DNA of 34,281 nucleotides from Acidobacteriota bacterium (GCA_902812365.1 CADDZC010000043.1:1-34281); one strand, 5' to 3'; shown: positions 1-7,938, numbered from the stretch's first letter. Numbers and translations: made by a program. Notes: a model not told the origin generated them from the sequence alone.

Positions 1-73
1 TTGGTGTAAGTGATTGAAAACAGGAGGGGAGAAAAGACAGGCGAGGGGCGGGGCGCGGGACAAAGCCACTAGG

Positions 74-87
74 TTGATGAAAATCAA
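74..87. promoter_or_regulatory. Perfect FNR/CRP-family palindrome (TTGAT-N4-ATCAA)
   Basis: The sequence TTGAT-GAAA-ATCAA matches the FNR/ANR consensus exactly and is a perfect 5+5 inverted repeat. FNR-type regulators bind this motif to control anaerobic or redox-responsive genes. The nearest gene visible, the amidohydrolase, starts about 350 bases downstream, so the target may equally be a gene beyond the left edge on the minus strand. The remaining bases from 1 to 437 show no convincing gene, RNA or strong promoter; open frames there look like accidental GC-rich frames. A 14-base match can occur by chance. Confidence 0.4.
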
Positions 88-437
88 CAGGATAGCTATT
101 TTGTAGCCGAATCCGATCCCGTCCCGCCTTCCATCCCACTTCGACGCCGGCTCGATGACGGAAAATTTGTTGGTGCGAAAGCGAGGAAGGTGTAAGGTGG
201 TTCGTCGCACGGCGGCCAAGACCAAATGCCTTCAAGATAGGAGCGTGCACCCGCTGAAGAAGGTAACCCCGACCAAGGAGCAGCCCGGAGCAGTATTGGG
301 AAGGCGAGTCCATGCGGAATTTTGTGACGCCGCCGGAGGCGCTGCCGTTCGACGGCTGGGCTGCGGGAGCCTGGCTCCTTTTGTGAGCTGGAAGGCCAGC
401 GGGCTGCTTCCGGTCTTATCCCAATCGAGGAAAGACT

Positions 438-1754
438 ATGACACGTGCTGTGTTGCGGACGAGCCTGGCAGCGCTTCTGCTCACCTGTGCGGTTCGCACG
501 CCTGCGCAAAACGCTGCTGCGCCGAAGGGTACGATCGCGATTCGGGCGAGCCGGGTGCTGGACGTCAAGATGGGGCAATATCGCGCCAGCCAGATTATTG
601 TGATCGAAGGGGAGCGCATCCAGGAGATCGGAGACGCAGCGGAGATCGAGTCCCACATTCCGCCGGGCGCCCAGGTGATCGACCTGGGAAGAGCCACAGT
701 GCTGCCCGGCCTTATTGACTGCCACACCCACCTGACGATGTCGCCGTACCTCGGAGCGTACCGGGCGCTCAGCCTTTCGGTGCCCCGCGAGGCGCTGCTC
801 GGGGCCCGCAATGCGCGGGCAACGCTCGAGGCCGGCTTCACGACGGTGCGCAACGTCGGCGCCCGGGGCTTCGCCGACGTGGCTCTGCGCGACGCCATCA
901 ACGCCGGGGACGTGCCGGGTCCGCGCATGCTGGTCTCGGGCCCGCCGCTCTCGATTACCGGCGGCCATGGCGATATCAACCTGCTCGCGCCGGAATTTGA
1001 CGCCAGCGCCGACGGGGTGGCCGATAGCGTGCCGGCGGTCATCGCGAAAGTCCGCTGGGACATCAAGTACGGCGCCGATGTGATCAAGTTCATGGCCTCG
1101 GGCGGCGTGCTCTCGAAGGGCGACAACCCGGCGCTTGAGCAATACAGCCCCGAGGAGATGCGCGCCATCGTCGCCACCGCTCACGGGCTCGGCCGCAAGG
1201 TGGCGGCCCACGCTCACAGCGCCATCGCCATCCGCGACGCCGCCGAAGCGGGCGTCGATTCCATCGAGCATGGCAGCTTCATTGATGCGGATGGCATCCG
1301 CGCCATGAAGCAGCACGGCACTTACCTCGTCCCTACGCTCTACCTGATGGACTGGTTCATGGAGAACTACCCGAAGATGGAACTCACCGAGGACATGATC
1401 GAGAAAGCCAGGGTGGTGATGCCGGCGGCGCGGCAGAACGTCGCGCGGGCCTTCCGCGAAGGCGTCAGGGTGGCATTCGGCACGGATGCGGCGGTCTATC
1501 CGCACGGGCTGAATGCTCACGAGTTTCCGGTGATGGTCAAGCTGGGGCTGACGCCGCTTCAGGCCATCCAGGCGGCTACCATGAACGCCGCCGACCTGCT
1601 CGGCTGGCCGGACCGCGTGGGAACGCTCGAGCCGGGCAAGCTCGCCGACCTGATCGCGGTCGAGGGCGATCCGCTGGCCGACCCAAGCGTCCTCGAGAAC
1701 GTGAAGTTTGTGATGAAGGGCGGCGTGGTTTATAAGAATCAGACGGCGCGGTGA
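438..1754 (+). CDS. Secreted metal-dependent amidohydrolase (imidazolonepropionase/prolidase-like)
   Basis: A 438-residue amidohydrolase-superfamily enzyme, expected to hydrolyse an amide, imide or dipeptide-type bond with a metal centre; the substrate cannot be told. Seen: an N-terminal signal-like segment (residues 1-25, hydrophobic run ending near APAQ/TPAQ), the metal-binding HxH pair H96/H98 in LIDCHTHL, K217 in VIKFMASGG (candidate carboxylated lysine), H258/H260 in AAHAHS, H278 in SIEHGS and D350 in FGTDAAV. All the residues expected of the binuclear family are present. The ATG is preceded by GAGG at 427-430 with good spacing. It is followed at once by a serine hydrolase on the same strand, so both may form one unit of exported hydrolases. 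A long open frame on the opposite strand is a codon-bias shadow. Confidence 0.9.
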   Translation: MTRAVLRTSLAALLLTCAVRTPAQNAAAPKGTIAIRASRVLDVKMGQYRASQIIVIEGERIQEIGDAAEIESHIPPGAQVIDLGRATVLPGLIDCHTHLTMSPYLGAYRALSLSVPREALLGARNARATLEAGFTTVRNVGARGFADVALRDAINAGDVPGPRMLVSGPPLSITGGHGDINLLAPEFDASADGVADSVPAVIAKVRWDIKYGADVIKFMASGGVLSKGDNPALEQYSPEEMRAIVATAHGLGRKVAAHAHSAIAIRDAAEAGVDSIEHGSFIDADGIRAMKQHGTYLVPTLYLMDWFMENYPKMELTEDMIEKARVVMPAARQNVARAFREGVRVAFGTDAAVYPHGLNAHEFPVMVKLGLTPLQAIQAATMNAADLLGWPDRVGTLEPGKLADLIAVEGDPLADPSVLENVKFVMKGGVVYKNQTAR

Positions 1755-1870
1755 CGCTGCTCGGACCACTCCTTCGTTCCCTTCCGGGTTCAGGAAGCGG
1801 TGAGGCAGCATCGAAACTTCAGCTTGAAAGGCAAGCGCGCAGTGAAATCAATCCGCGGAGGAGAAGCTCA

Positions 1871-3196
1871 GTGCGACGAAGACTAATCCTAGCGATGTGG
1901 GCAGCGCTGCTGCCTTGGCCAGTTCTTTCAGCTCCGCTTCAAGCCGTAAAGGCGCGGCCGGAAATGGCGGGTGCGATCACCGCCCGGCCTGAGGAAGTCG
2001 GCCTGTCGTCCGAGCGCCTCGACCGTATCGCCAGCGCGATCCAGCGCAGCATCGACGAGGGCAGAATCGCCGGCGCCGTCAGCCTGGTGGCCCGCCAGGG
2101 CAAGATTGTTTACTTTAAGGCCGCGGGCATGGCCAATCGGGAAACCAAAACGCCGATGCGGACGGACGCCATCTTCCGCATCTGCTCGATGAGCAAGCCG
2201 ATCACCAGCGTCGCGGTGATGATGCTCTATGAAGAGGGGCGGTTCACGCTGAACGAGCCGGTCTCCGACTTCATCCCCGAGTTTAAAAACGTGAAGGTGC
2301 TCGATCCGCCCTGGCCGCAGGATAAGACGTCGCCTCCCGGCGCCACGGTGCCGGCCAAGCGCCCCATCACCATACGCCACCTCCTCACCCACACCTCCGG
2401 CTTGACCTACCAGTGGAATCCGCGCCTTGGGAAGGCTTACATCGACGCGGGCATTGGCGCGGGGCTGCTGCAACAACCGGGGACGATCGGGGAGGCGGTG
2501 AAGAAGCTGGCCGGAATACCCCTCCTGTTCCAACCCGGCGACCTTTGGGAATATAGCCTGGCGGATGACGTGCTCGGCTACCTCGTCGAGGTCGTCTCGG
2601 GCATGCCGCTCGACCGCTTCCTCGAGGAGCGCATCTTCAAACCGCTCGGCATGAAAGACACCGAGTTTTTCCTCCCCCCAGAGAAGGTAGGCCGGCTCGC
2701 CACGGCTTACACGTATGACCCCGAGAAGGGACTGCAGCCGATTCTGGATGGCCAGACGGTGAGGGAGGGCCAGTTCTCCTATTCGGCGGACTATCCCTAC
2801 CGCGGCCCGCGTACTTACTTTTCAGGCGGCGGAGGGCTCTGTTCGACAGCGCAGGACTACTACCGGTTCTGCCAGATGCTGCTGAATGGCGGCGAGCTCG
2901 GCGGCACGCGCCTGCTCAGCCGGAAATCTATCGAGCTGATCAGCCAGAATCACGTGCAGGGCAAAGCGGACGATTTGGGTTACGGCCTCGGCTTCGGCGT
3001 GATCAGCGAGCCGAAGTTTCTCACCGAGCTCGGCTCCTTGGGTTCGTATTACTGGGGCGGCTTCTATTACACCTCCTTTGTGATTGACCCGAAGGAGGAC
3101 ATGGTGGTCGTCTTCATGGCGCAGCTCCACCCAACGGGCGGGCTCGATCTCGACCGCAAGGCGATCCTGCTGCCCTACCAGGCGATCATGAGGTAG
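1871..3196 (+). CDS. Secreted beta-lactamase-family serine hydrolase (class C / EstB-like)
   Basis: A 441-residue serine hydrolase of the beta-lactamase/transpeptidase-like superfamily. Such acidobacterial proteins are usually esterases or D-aminopeptidase-like enzymes rather than true lactamases. Seen: signal peptide at residues 1-21 (hydrophobic core, then LSAPLQA), the SxxK nucleophile motif S106-M-S-K109, the Y228-S-L element that replaces the class C YxN, and the C-terminal GFYYTSFVIDPKED segment typical of the family. The frame opens earlier, with a GTG at 1751 overlapping the end of the amidohydrolase, but the GTG at 1871 is preferred. It has GGAGGAG just upstream and gives a proper signal peptide, whereas the longer version would bury that signal behind 40 arginine-rich residues. 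Substrate unknown. Confidence 0.88.
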   Translation: MRRRLILAMWAALLPWPVLSAPLQAVKARPEMAGAITARPEEVGLSSERLDRIASAIQRSIDEGRIAGAVSLVARQGKIVYFKAAGMANRETKTPMRTDAIFRICSMSKPITSVAVMMLYEEGRFTLNEPVSDFIPEFKNVKVLDPPWPQDKTSPPGATVPAKRPITIRHLLTHTSGLTYQWNPRLGKAYIDAGIGAGLLQQPGTIGEAVKKLAGIPLLFQPGDLWEYSLADDVLGYLVEVVSGMPLDRFLEERIFKPLGMKDTEFFLPPEKVGRLATAYTYDPEKGLQPILDGQTVREGQFSYSADYPYRGPRTYFSGGGGLCSTAQDYYRFCQMLLNGGELGGTRLLSRKSIELISQNHVQGKADDLGYGLGFGVISEPKFLTELGSLGSYYWGGFYYTSFVIDPKEDMVVVFMAQLHPTGGLDLDRKAILLPYQAIMR

Positions 3197-3330
3197 CATC
3201 GGCTTCGCGGCGGCGCCGGAGGAGCTCGGCGAAAGGAGATCTCTCGGAGTCCGTTCACTGGGCGCAGGGAAGGAAAGAGGCGGGCAGAATGGAAGGCGAT
3301 GGGCCCGACTCTTCATCCGCCGCTTGGGGG

Positions 3331-3403
3331 TTCGACGGCCTCACGGCTCACCCTCCGGCCCGTTCTAAACCGATTGGGTGAGTCGATGATGGGCGCCGTC
3401 GAA
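3331..3403. repeat. Distant 9-bp inverted repeat between two convergent genes
   Basis: TTCGACGGC at 3331-3339 has its exact reverse complement GCCGTCGAA at 3395-3403. It lies in the 257-base gap between the serine hydrolase and the convergent MFS gene, where a bidirectional terminator could sit, but the 55-base loop and absence of a T run make this weak. I see no gene in the gap. Confidence 0.2.
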
Positions 3404-3453
3404 GGCTTGAGATCGGCCCGAGAGGGCTTGCTCATGACGCGAGGAAGCCGGAG

Positions 3454-4623
3454 CTACCCGCCGGCGGCTTGCGGCTCGGCGATGTGCGTGGCGAGAAGGA
3501 TGGCGACCAGGGCGGTCATCCCGGCGCACAAGCTCGTCACCGCCAGGTAACCGTGGCGCTCGTAAAGGAATCCACCGATGAAAACGGCTGCGCCGATGCC
3601 GAGTTGCGAACAGATATTGCGCAGCGCCACGAAGGATCCCCGTTCGTTGGCGGGGACCATCTCCGTCACCAGCGCCGTGATGGGGCCCTGCCGAACCGCG
3701 ACTCCGACGCCCACCGCGCCCACGGCGGCCAGCAGCCCGGCTCCCCACGGCAGAAGCGGCACCAAGAGCAGGGCCGGCGCCAAGAAAACATTGCTCGAAA
3801 TTGACACCCAGCGCTTGCCAAAACGATCGGAAAGCGCGCCTCCAGCCGGGGAGCTGATCACGGCCAAGCCGCCCCCGAGGGCAAAAACCAGGCCAATGGC
3901 TGTCGTCGAGAGGCCAAAGCTGCGCTGCAGCCACGCGCCCAGATAAGTGAGGAAACTGACAAGGCCGCCGGAAACCAGAAACGCAATACCGAGCATGGCG
4001 GAGGTATCCCGGCGGGCGAGGAAGGCCCGAAAGATCCGCCATGTTTCCCCGAGTTTCTGCGGAGTCGAGTGGGCGGCGACGCGATCCTCAGGCAAGGTGA
4101 GGGAGGCCGCCGCCGTCAGAGCGCCCAACACCGTGAAACCGAGGAAGACGCGACGCCAGCCCGCCCGATCCGCCATCAGCCCGGCGAGCGGAACAGCCAG
4201 AGGAGCCGCAAAATAGGCCGTCGAGATCCAACCCATGGCCTTGCCTCGCACCCGATAGATGAACCAGTCACCGGCAAACGCGATCGCGCACGTGGACAGG
4301 GATCCGGCCGCCAGCCCCGTCAAGGCCCGTGCCGCGGCCAGGCCCGTGAAACTGGATACCCCGGCGGCTGCCGCCGAGGCCAGAGCAAACAGGAGCGCGC
4401 CACCGCGCAGGAACGGACGCCGGCCGTAGCGGTCCGACAGCGACCCGACGAAAAAGGAGGCCAGCGCCGCCGCCAGAGAGTAGAACACCACGAGCAGACC
4501 GACGGTCTGGACCGTCTGGTGCAGAGAGGCGCCGATGAGCGGGAACAGCGCCGGGAGCACTTGGTTATCGGCCAGGCCTAAAAACAAGAGGGAGAAAAGA
4601 TCGACGATGACAAGGAAATCCAT
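3454..4623 (-). CDS. MFS transporter (drug/metabolite efflux type)
   Basis: A 389-residue integral inner-membrane protein with about 12 hydrophobic segments, expected to move a small molecule by proton antiport. Seen: the hallmark loop 2-3 motif in GSLSDRYGRRPFLRGG (residues about 59-75), the matching loop 8-9 repeat GGALSDRFGKRW in the second half, and the internal duplication of two six-helix bundles. The length is normal for the family. It lies 91 bases downstream of the AhpD-like gene on the same strand, so the two may be co-transcribed; efflux plus a redox protein would suit a detoxification role, but this is inference. The substrate cannot be predicted. Confidence 0.88.
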   Translation of the reverse strand: MDFLVIVDLFSLLFLGLADNQVLPALFPLIGASLHQTVQTVGLLVVFYSLAAALASFFVGSLSDRYGRRPFLRGGALLFALASAAAAGVSSFTGLAAARALTGLAAGSLSTCAIAFAGDWFIYRVRGKAMGWISTAYFAAPLAVPLAGLMADRAGWRRVFLGFTVLGALTAAASLTLPEDRVAAHSTPQKLGETWRIFRAFLARRDTSAMLGIAFLVSGGLVSFLTYLGAWLQRSFGLSTTAIGLVFALGGGLAVISSPAGGALSDRFGKRWVSISSNVFLAPALLLVPLLPWGAGLLAAVGAVGVGVAVRQGPITALVTEMVPANERGSFVALRNICSQLGIGAAVFIGGFLYERHGYLAVTSLCAGMTALVAILLATHIAEPQAAGG

Positions 4624-4714
4624 AAAGACGTCCGGTCATCAGCGCCGGGGCCCCATTGCTGGCCCGCCGTACGGCCGCCCGCCCGTGCATTCCCTGGCCG
4701 GCCGGCTCCCTGGG

Positions 4715-5056
4715 TTATTCAAAGTGATGGAGATCGAGCTTGATGGCGGCCCGGTCGGACATGTCCATCACGCCCGCGGCCGCAATGCCAATGGCCACCA
4801 CCAGCGCATCGCTGATCTCTTGTTTGGTTGCGCCCACTTCGAGGGCTTTTTTGATGTGGCCCTCCAGGCACCCTTCGCACTTGGCGACGGCGGAGGCGGC
4901 GACGGCAATCAGCTCCTTGGTTTTCAAGTCGAGCGCGGTCGGCGTAAAGTAGCTCTCCTTGTAAAACTTCTTGTAAATCTCGCGGAACCGCGGCTCGACC
5001 ATGCTCATCGAGGGCGGAGTTTTCTTGGCCATGGTTTGGATATCATCGTCACTCAT
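4715..5056 (-). CDS. AhpD-like / carboxymuconolactone decarboxylase family protein
   Basis: A 113-residue all-helical protein of the CMD/AhpD family. Seen: the AhpD signature as ELIAVAASAVAKCEGCLEGH, with the redox CxxC pair (CEGC), the upstream Glu and the His three residues after the second Cys. In AhpD these make the peroxidase-reductase active site, so a thiol-redox or alkylhydroperoxidase-type role is more likely than gamma-carboxymuconolactone decarboxylation, which lacks the CxxC. The ATG at 5056 is preceded by GAGGAG at suitable spacing; a later in-frame ATG (MAKK) has no such site. An extended -10 promoter lies about 130 bases upstream. The MFS gene follows. Confidence 0.88.
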   Translation of the reverse strand: MSDDDIQTMAKKTPPSMSMVEPRFREIYKKFYKESYFTPTALDLKTKELIAVAASAVAKCEGCLEGHIKKALEVGATKQEISDALVVAIGIAAAGVMDMSDRAAIKLDLHHFE

Positions 5057-5185
5057 ACTGGCGGCGCTCCTCGTCAGGCGGAATCACTTATCAGTTGCCG
5101 AAATGCCGTGTCGAGTTGCCCTCAGGAGCCCGATTTTCTCGTTTCCGACCGGCCGGAGCCGCCCGGCGGCACTGGGCAGCTTCGG

Positions 5186-5194
5186 ACTATAACA
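5186..5194 (-). promoter_or_regulatory. Extended -10 promoter for the AhpD-like gene
   Basis: On the minus strand this reads TGT-TATAGT, an extended -10 element (TGN plus a 5/6 hexamer) without a clear -35 box. Transcription would begin near 5180, giving a leader of roughly 120 bases before the ATG at 5056. Confidence 0.4.
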
Positions 5195-5221
5195 CGAGCA
5201 CGCCCGGGCATTCATCTCGCC

Positions 5222-5258
5222 AGCCGGAGCGGCGAGGAGCCGGATGCCCGCTCCGGCT
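5222..5258 (-). terminator. Hairpin at the end of the LytS-type kinase gene
   Basis: AGCCGGAGCGG at 5222-5232 pairs perfectly (11 bp) with CCGCTCCGGCT at 5248-5258 across a 15-base loop. It begins inside the stop codon of the kinase gene and is a likely 3' end structure. There is no T run, so it could be a processing or Rho-assisted end rather than a classical intrinsic terminator. Confidence 0.45.
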
Positions 5259-6639
5259 ACGGCCTCAGAGGCCTGACGCGAGCCGGCGAGGAAGCGATTT
5301 CGGCCGCGGCGGCGCGCTCGGCGGGCAGGACTTCGGGAATTTCGAAATGAATGGTTGTGCCCTTGCCCGGTTGGCTGTCGATTTGCAAGCGGAATTCGTG
5401 TCCATAGAGCACCTTCAGCCGCTCGCTGACATTGCGGATGCCGATGCCGGATTCATACATCCCAGAACGTTTTTCAGGCGCGATGCCCACGCCGTCATCG
5501 CTGACCTCGATCATCAGCCGGCCGTTTCGGCGGTGGGCGCGCAGCGTAATGGTGCCGCCTTCCACCTTGGGTCCGATGCCGTGTCGAATGGCGTTCTCGA
5601 CCAGAGGCTGCAGAATCATGCTGGGCACCATGGCGTCATAAGTATCGGGGTCGATCTCTTTGCGGACCTCGAGCTTGTCGCTTCCGAAACGGACGACTTC
5701 AATCGAGAGATAATCGTCAATAAAATCCAGCTCCTGGCGCAGGGGAAGAAAGTGGGCCTGGACTTTGAGGCGGCGGCGGAGAATGTTCGAGAGCTTGAGC
5801 AGCACCGTGCGGGCCGTATCAGGATCAAAGCGGATGAGCGAGGAGACGGTATTGAGGGTATTAAAAAGGAAGTGGGGATTGATCTGGCTAATCAGGGCGT
5901 CCACGCGGGCCTGCATCAGGGCTCGCTCCTGGTCTTCCAGCTTCTGCTCGATGCGCGTGTTGTTCCAGATGCGGATGGGCAGCCCCACTCCGATCAGGGT
6001 TCCCAGCACAATCAGCGTCTCGGTGAGCGGGGCGAGGGGGCGAGGAGAATCCAGCGCGAAGAGGAGCTTCCCGTTGACCAGCCGGCTCACCGTCATGCGC
6101 GCCAGTTCCAGCAGCGCGCAAATCAGAGCGAACAAGACCTGCCAGTCCAGGGCGGGGCGGCGGAACCGCCACCGGATGGAGCGGAATAAAGCGAGATCGA
6201 TGAAGGGAGAGAATTTCCAGATGGCTTCTTTGTCGGGGCAAACCCAGCGTGCCGAACCGGCCACCAAAGCGTAGAGCACGGCCATGGGCGCGGCGAGAAT
6301 CTCATGCTGGGGCAGCAGGACGGCGGGCAGGCTGACCATCATTCCCGTAACCAAGCCCACGATGGTGCCGCCTAACAGCCCCGCCAGCACGGTGATTTCC
6401 AGGCTCAAGTCCGCGCCTTCGTATCCAGCCAGCAGCCGGGTAAAGACGCCCAGCATGAACGGGAAGCCCAGAAAGGCCGCAAACAGAAGTTTCTGCTGGG
6501 GCGTCCTCTGCTCCACAAAGATCAGGCGCCGAAAGCGCCCGAAGCGGGCGATGATGCTGGCCAGCGAGGCAATGACCCCCAGCTTGATCAGCAGCGTGAC
6601 GAGAACTTGCGTGGTTGGGCTGGTTACACTCGGGTGCAT
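5257..6639 (-). CDS. LytS/YehU-type sensor histidine kinase
   Basis: A 460-residue membrane sensor kinase. Seen: five or more hydrophobic segments in residues 10-225, resembling the 5TM LytS receptor module (LSLEITVLAGLLGGTIVGLVTGM); a short coiled segment at 228-245; the His_kinase signature SQINPHFLFNTLN with the phosphorylated H256; and an ATPase domain with N box LVENAIRHG (346-354), G1 DDGVG (381-385) and G2 around GIGIRNV (398-404). Kinases of this type normally phosphorylate a LytTR-domain response regulator, but none is in this window. The gene starts 20 bases after the thiS-like gene, so the two are probably co-transcribed. The signal sensed is unknown. No strong ribosome site precedes the ATG, which suggests coupling to the upstream gene. 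Confidence 0.9.
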   Translation of the reverse strand: MHPSVTSPTTQVLVTLLIKLGVIASLASIIARFGRFRRLIFVEQRTPQQKLLFAAFLGFPFMLGVFTRLLAGYEGADLSLEITVLAGLLGGTIVGLVTGMMVSLPAVLLPQHEILAAPMAVLYALVAGSARWVCPDKEAIWKFSPFIDLALFRSIRWRFRRPALDWQVLFALICALLELARMTVSRLVNGKLLFALDSPRPLAPLTETLIVLGTLIGVGLPIRIWNNTRIEQKLEDQERALMQARVDALISQINPHFLFNTLNTVSSLIRFDPDTARTVLLKLSNILRRRLKVQAHFLPLRQELDFIDDYLSIEVVRFGSDKLEVRKEIDPDTYDAMVPSMILQPLVENAIRHGIGPKVEGGTITLRAHRRNGRLMIEVSDDGVGIAPEKRSGMYESGIGIRNVSERLKVLYGHEFRLQIDSQPGKGTTIHFEIPEVLPAERAAAAEIASSPARVRPLRP

Positions 6640-6659
6640 CGGGCGACTGGGCCGGCTGA

Positions 6660-6938
6660 TTAAGGCCGGGGGCGCGCCGGCCGAACCTCTTCAGGGCCGG
6701 CTCCGCCTCCGACAAAGTGTACCACTTCGAGCCGGTCACCCGGCAGAACCGGGGTCACCGGCCACTGACGACGGGGCACGAGCTCGAGATTGCGCTCCAC
6801 CGCCACCTGATCGGCAGGCAGCTCCAGCCATTCGATTAGACGAGCCAGAGTCAGATCCTTCGGGACCTGCCGCTCCTCTCCGTTTAGCCGGACGACGATC
6901 AGCAGATCGCTGGTGCCGTTGGCCGATCCTTCAGGCAT
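6660..6938 (-). CDS. thiS: ThiS-like ubiquitin-fold sulfur carrier with C-terminal extension
   Basis: A 92-residue protein whose middle matches ThiS, the sulfur carrier of thiazole (thiamine) synthesis. The line [13 protein letters not shown] corresponds to the ThiS core INxxxVPRxxW, and [15 protein letters not shown] to the normal C-terminal end. ThiS must end in Gly-Gly so that the tail can be adenylated and thiocarboxylated; here 13 residues ([13 protein letters not shown]) follow the glycines. It also has about 10 extra residues at the N terminus. Either the tail is trimmed or this carrier has another role. No thiG, thiF or thiC lies nearby; the neighbours are a sensor kinase downstream and a divergent microcompartment operon. 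The ATG is preceded by GAGGGGAAG. Confidence 0.75.
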   Translation of the reverse strand: MPEGSANGTSDLLIVVRLNGEERQVPKDLTLARLIEWLELPADQVAVERNLELVPRRQWPVTPVLPGDRLEVVHFVGGGAGPEEVRPARPRP

Positions 6939-6965
6939 ACCCAGAGCTTCCCCTCGACGATCGAC

Positions 6966-6980
6966 ATTTTAGGATATCCT
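6966..6980 (-). promoter_or_regulatory. Possible thiS promoter with adjoining 10-bp palindrome
   Basis: On the minus strand TAAAAT (6966-6971) is a 5/6 match to a -10 box about 27 bases before the thiS-like ATG. Directly next to it is the perfect palindrome AGGATATCCT (6971-6980), which could bind a regulator. No clear -35 was found and the start point would fall very close to the ribosome site, so this is tentative. Confidence 0.25.
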
Positions 6981-7010
6981 GGAGGCGACGGGGAGGAAAG
7001 ATTGGGGCCG

Positions 7011-7050
7011 GTTGCAGGCCGGTTGACAGCGCTGCAACAGAGCTCATAAC
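7011..7050 (+). promoter_or_regulatory. Promoter and candidate operator of the microcompartment operon
   Basis: TTGACA (7023-7028), a 16-base spacer and CATAAC (7045-7050) form a good sigma-70-type promoter about 35 bases ahead of the aldolase ATG. The -35 box is bracketed by a perfect 7-bp inverted repeat, GTTGCAG (7011-7017) and CTGCAAC (7032-7038), whose half-sites are 21 bases apart centre to centre, about two helical turns. That arrangement suits a dimeric repressor; the regulator is not identified. Confidence 0.5.
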
Positions 7051-7085
7051 GTGACGATGTCGGCTGGGATGGCACAGCGACCAGG

Positions 7086-7868
7086 ATGAGGACCGAGAGC
7101 GAACTGCGACGGGATATCGTGGAGGTGGGCCGGTGGATTCACCGCCAGGGATTGGTGTCAGGTTATGACGGCAATATTTCCGCCCGACTCGACCGGCACC
7201 GCATTCTCGCCACACCCACCACGATCTCCAAGGGCATGATGCAGCCGGACGACTTGGTTATTGTCGACTATGACGGCCAGAAGATTTCTGGCCATCGCCA
7301 TGTGACCAGCGAGATCGCCATGCATCTGCTGATCTACCGGCGCCGCCCCGACGTCAACGCCGTCGTTCATGCCCACCCCCCGACCGCCACCGGTTACGCC
7401 GCCGCCGGCCTGCCGCTCAACAAAGCGTTAGTGTCGGAGGTGGTCCTCTCCTTCGGATGCATTCCTCTCGCCCCTTACGGGACGCCTGGAACGGCCGAGC
7501 TTACGGAAGCCCTCGCGCCCTTGGTTGCCACCTTTGACGCCATTTTGATGGCCAATCACGGGGTTGTCACCTTCGGTGCCGACCTGATGCGCGCTTATCT
7601 GCGCATGGAAACGGTCGAGCATTTTGCCAAGATTTCGCTCGTCACGGAGCTGCTCGGCCGTCAGGCCTTGCTCTCCTCGGCGGAAGTCGATAAACTGCTG
7701 GCGGCACGAGCCAGTTACTTCGGCGCTGGAACGCCGGCGATCGAGCGCAGTGCGGTTTGCCCGGTCACGGGGGGCGAAGCCGGACGATCGGAGCGGTTTT
7801 GGGTCTCGCGGGAGGAACTGGAAGAGCTGGTGGCCGAAGCCAGTCGAAGGTCAAACGCCCAGAGTTGA
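7086..7868 (+). CDS. Class II (Zn) aldolase, microcompartment signature enzyme
   Basis: A 260-residue class II aldolase of the FucA/RhaD/AraD family. These cleave a sugar phosphate such as fuculose-1-P or rhamnulose-1-P into DHAP and lactaldehyde. Seen: the GYDGNISARL loop (26-35), catalytic Glu E76 in TSEIAMH, and Zn ligands H95 and H97 (VVHAHPP) and H158 (ANHGV). The domain ends near residue 215. A linker and a charged amphipathic helix (VSREELEELVAEASRR) follow, like the encapsulation peptides that carry enzymes into microcompartments. It is the first gene of the shell operon, 70 bases before BMC-H, which strongly suggests that lactaldehyde is made inside the shell, as in known planctomycete-type fucose/rhamnose compartments. 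Exact substrate unproven. The ribosome site is weak. Confidence 0.88.
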   Translation: MRTESELRRDIVEVGRWIHRQGLVSGYDGNISARLDRHRILATPTTISKGMMQPDDLVIVDYDGQKISGHRHVTSEIAMHLLIYRRRPDVNAVVHAHPPTATGYAAAGLPLNKALVSEVVLSFGCIPLAPYGTPGTAELTEALAPLVATFDAILMANHGVVTFGADLMRAYLRMETVEHFAKISLVTELLGRQALLSSAEVDKLLAARASYFGAGTPAIERSAVCPVTGGEAGRSERFWVSREELEELVAEASRRSNAQS

Positions 7869-7938
7869 GACCGGCGGGCGGGAGAGCGGGGCGAGCGGGC
7901 AGGGGGCGTGATTTTTGACCTGTCCTTCGGAGGTGTTG

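Noticed and set aside
96-1811. A 571-codon open frame on the minus strand opposite the amidohydrolase
   Set aside because: It has no recognisable family motif, is rich in Arg/His/Gly as expected of an antisense frame, and covers a plus-strand gene with all metal ligands intact.
1751-1870. Upstream GTG start for the serine hydrolase
   Set aside because: It would put 40 arginine-rich residues before a clear signal peptide; the GTG at 1871 has a strong ribosome site.
6939-7010. TPP riboswitch upstream of the thiS-like gene
   Set aside because: The leader is too short and lacks the CTGAGA core of a THI box.
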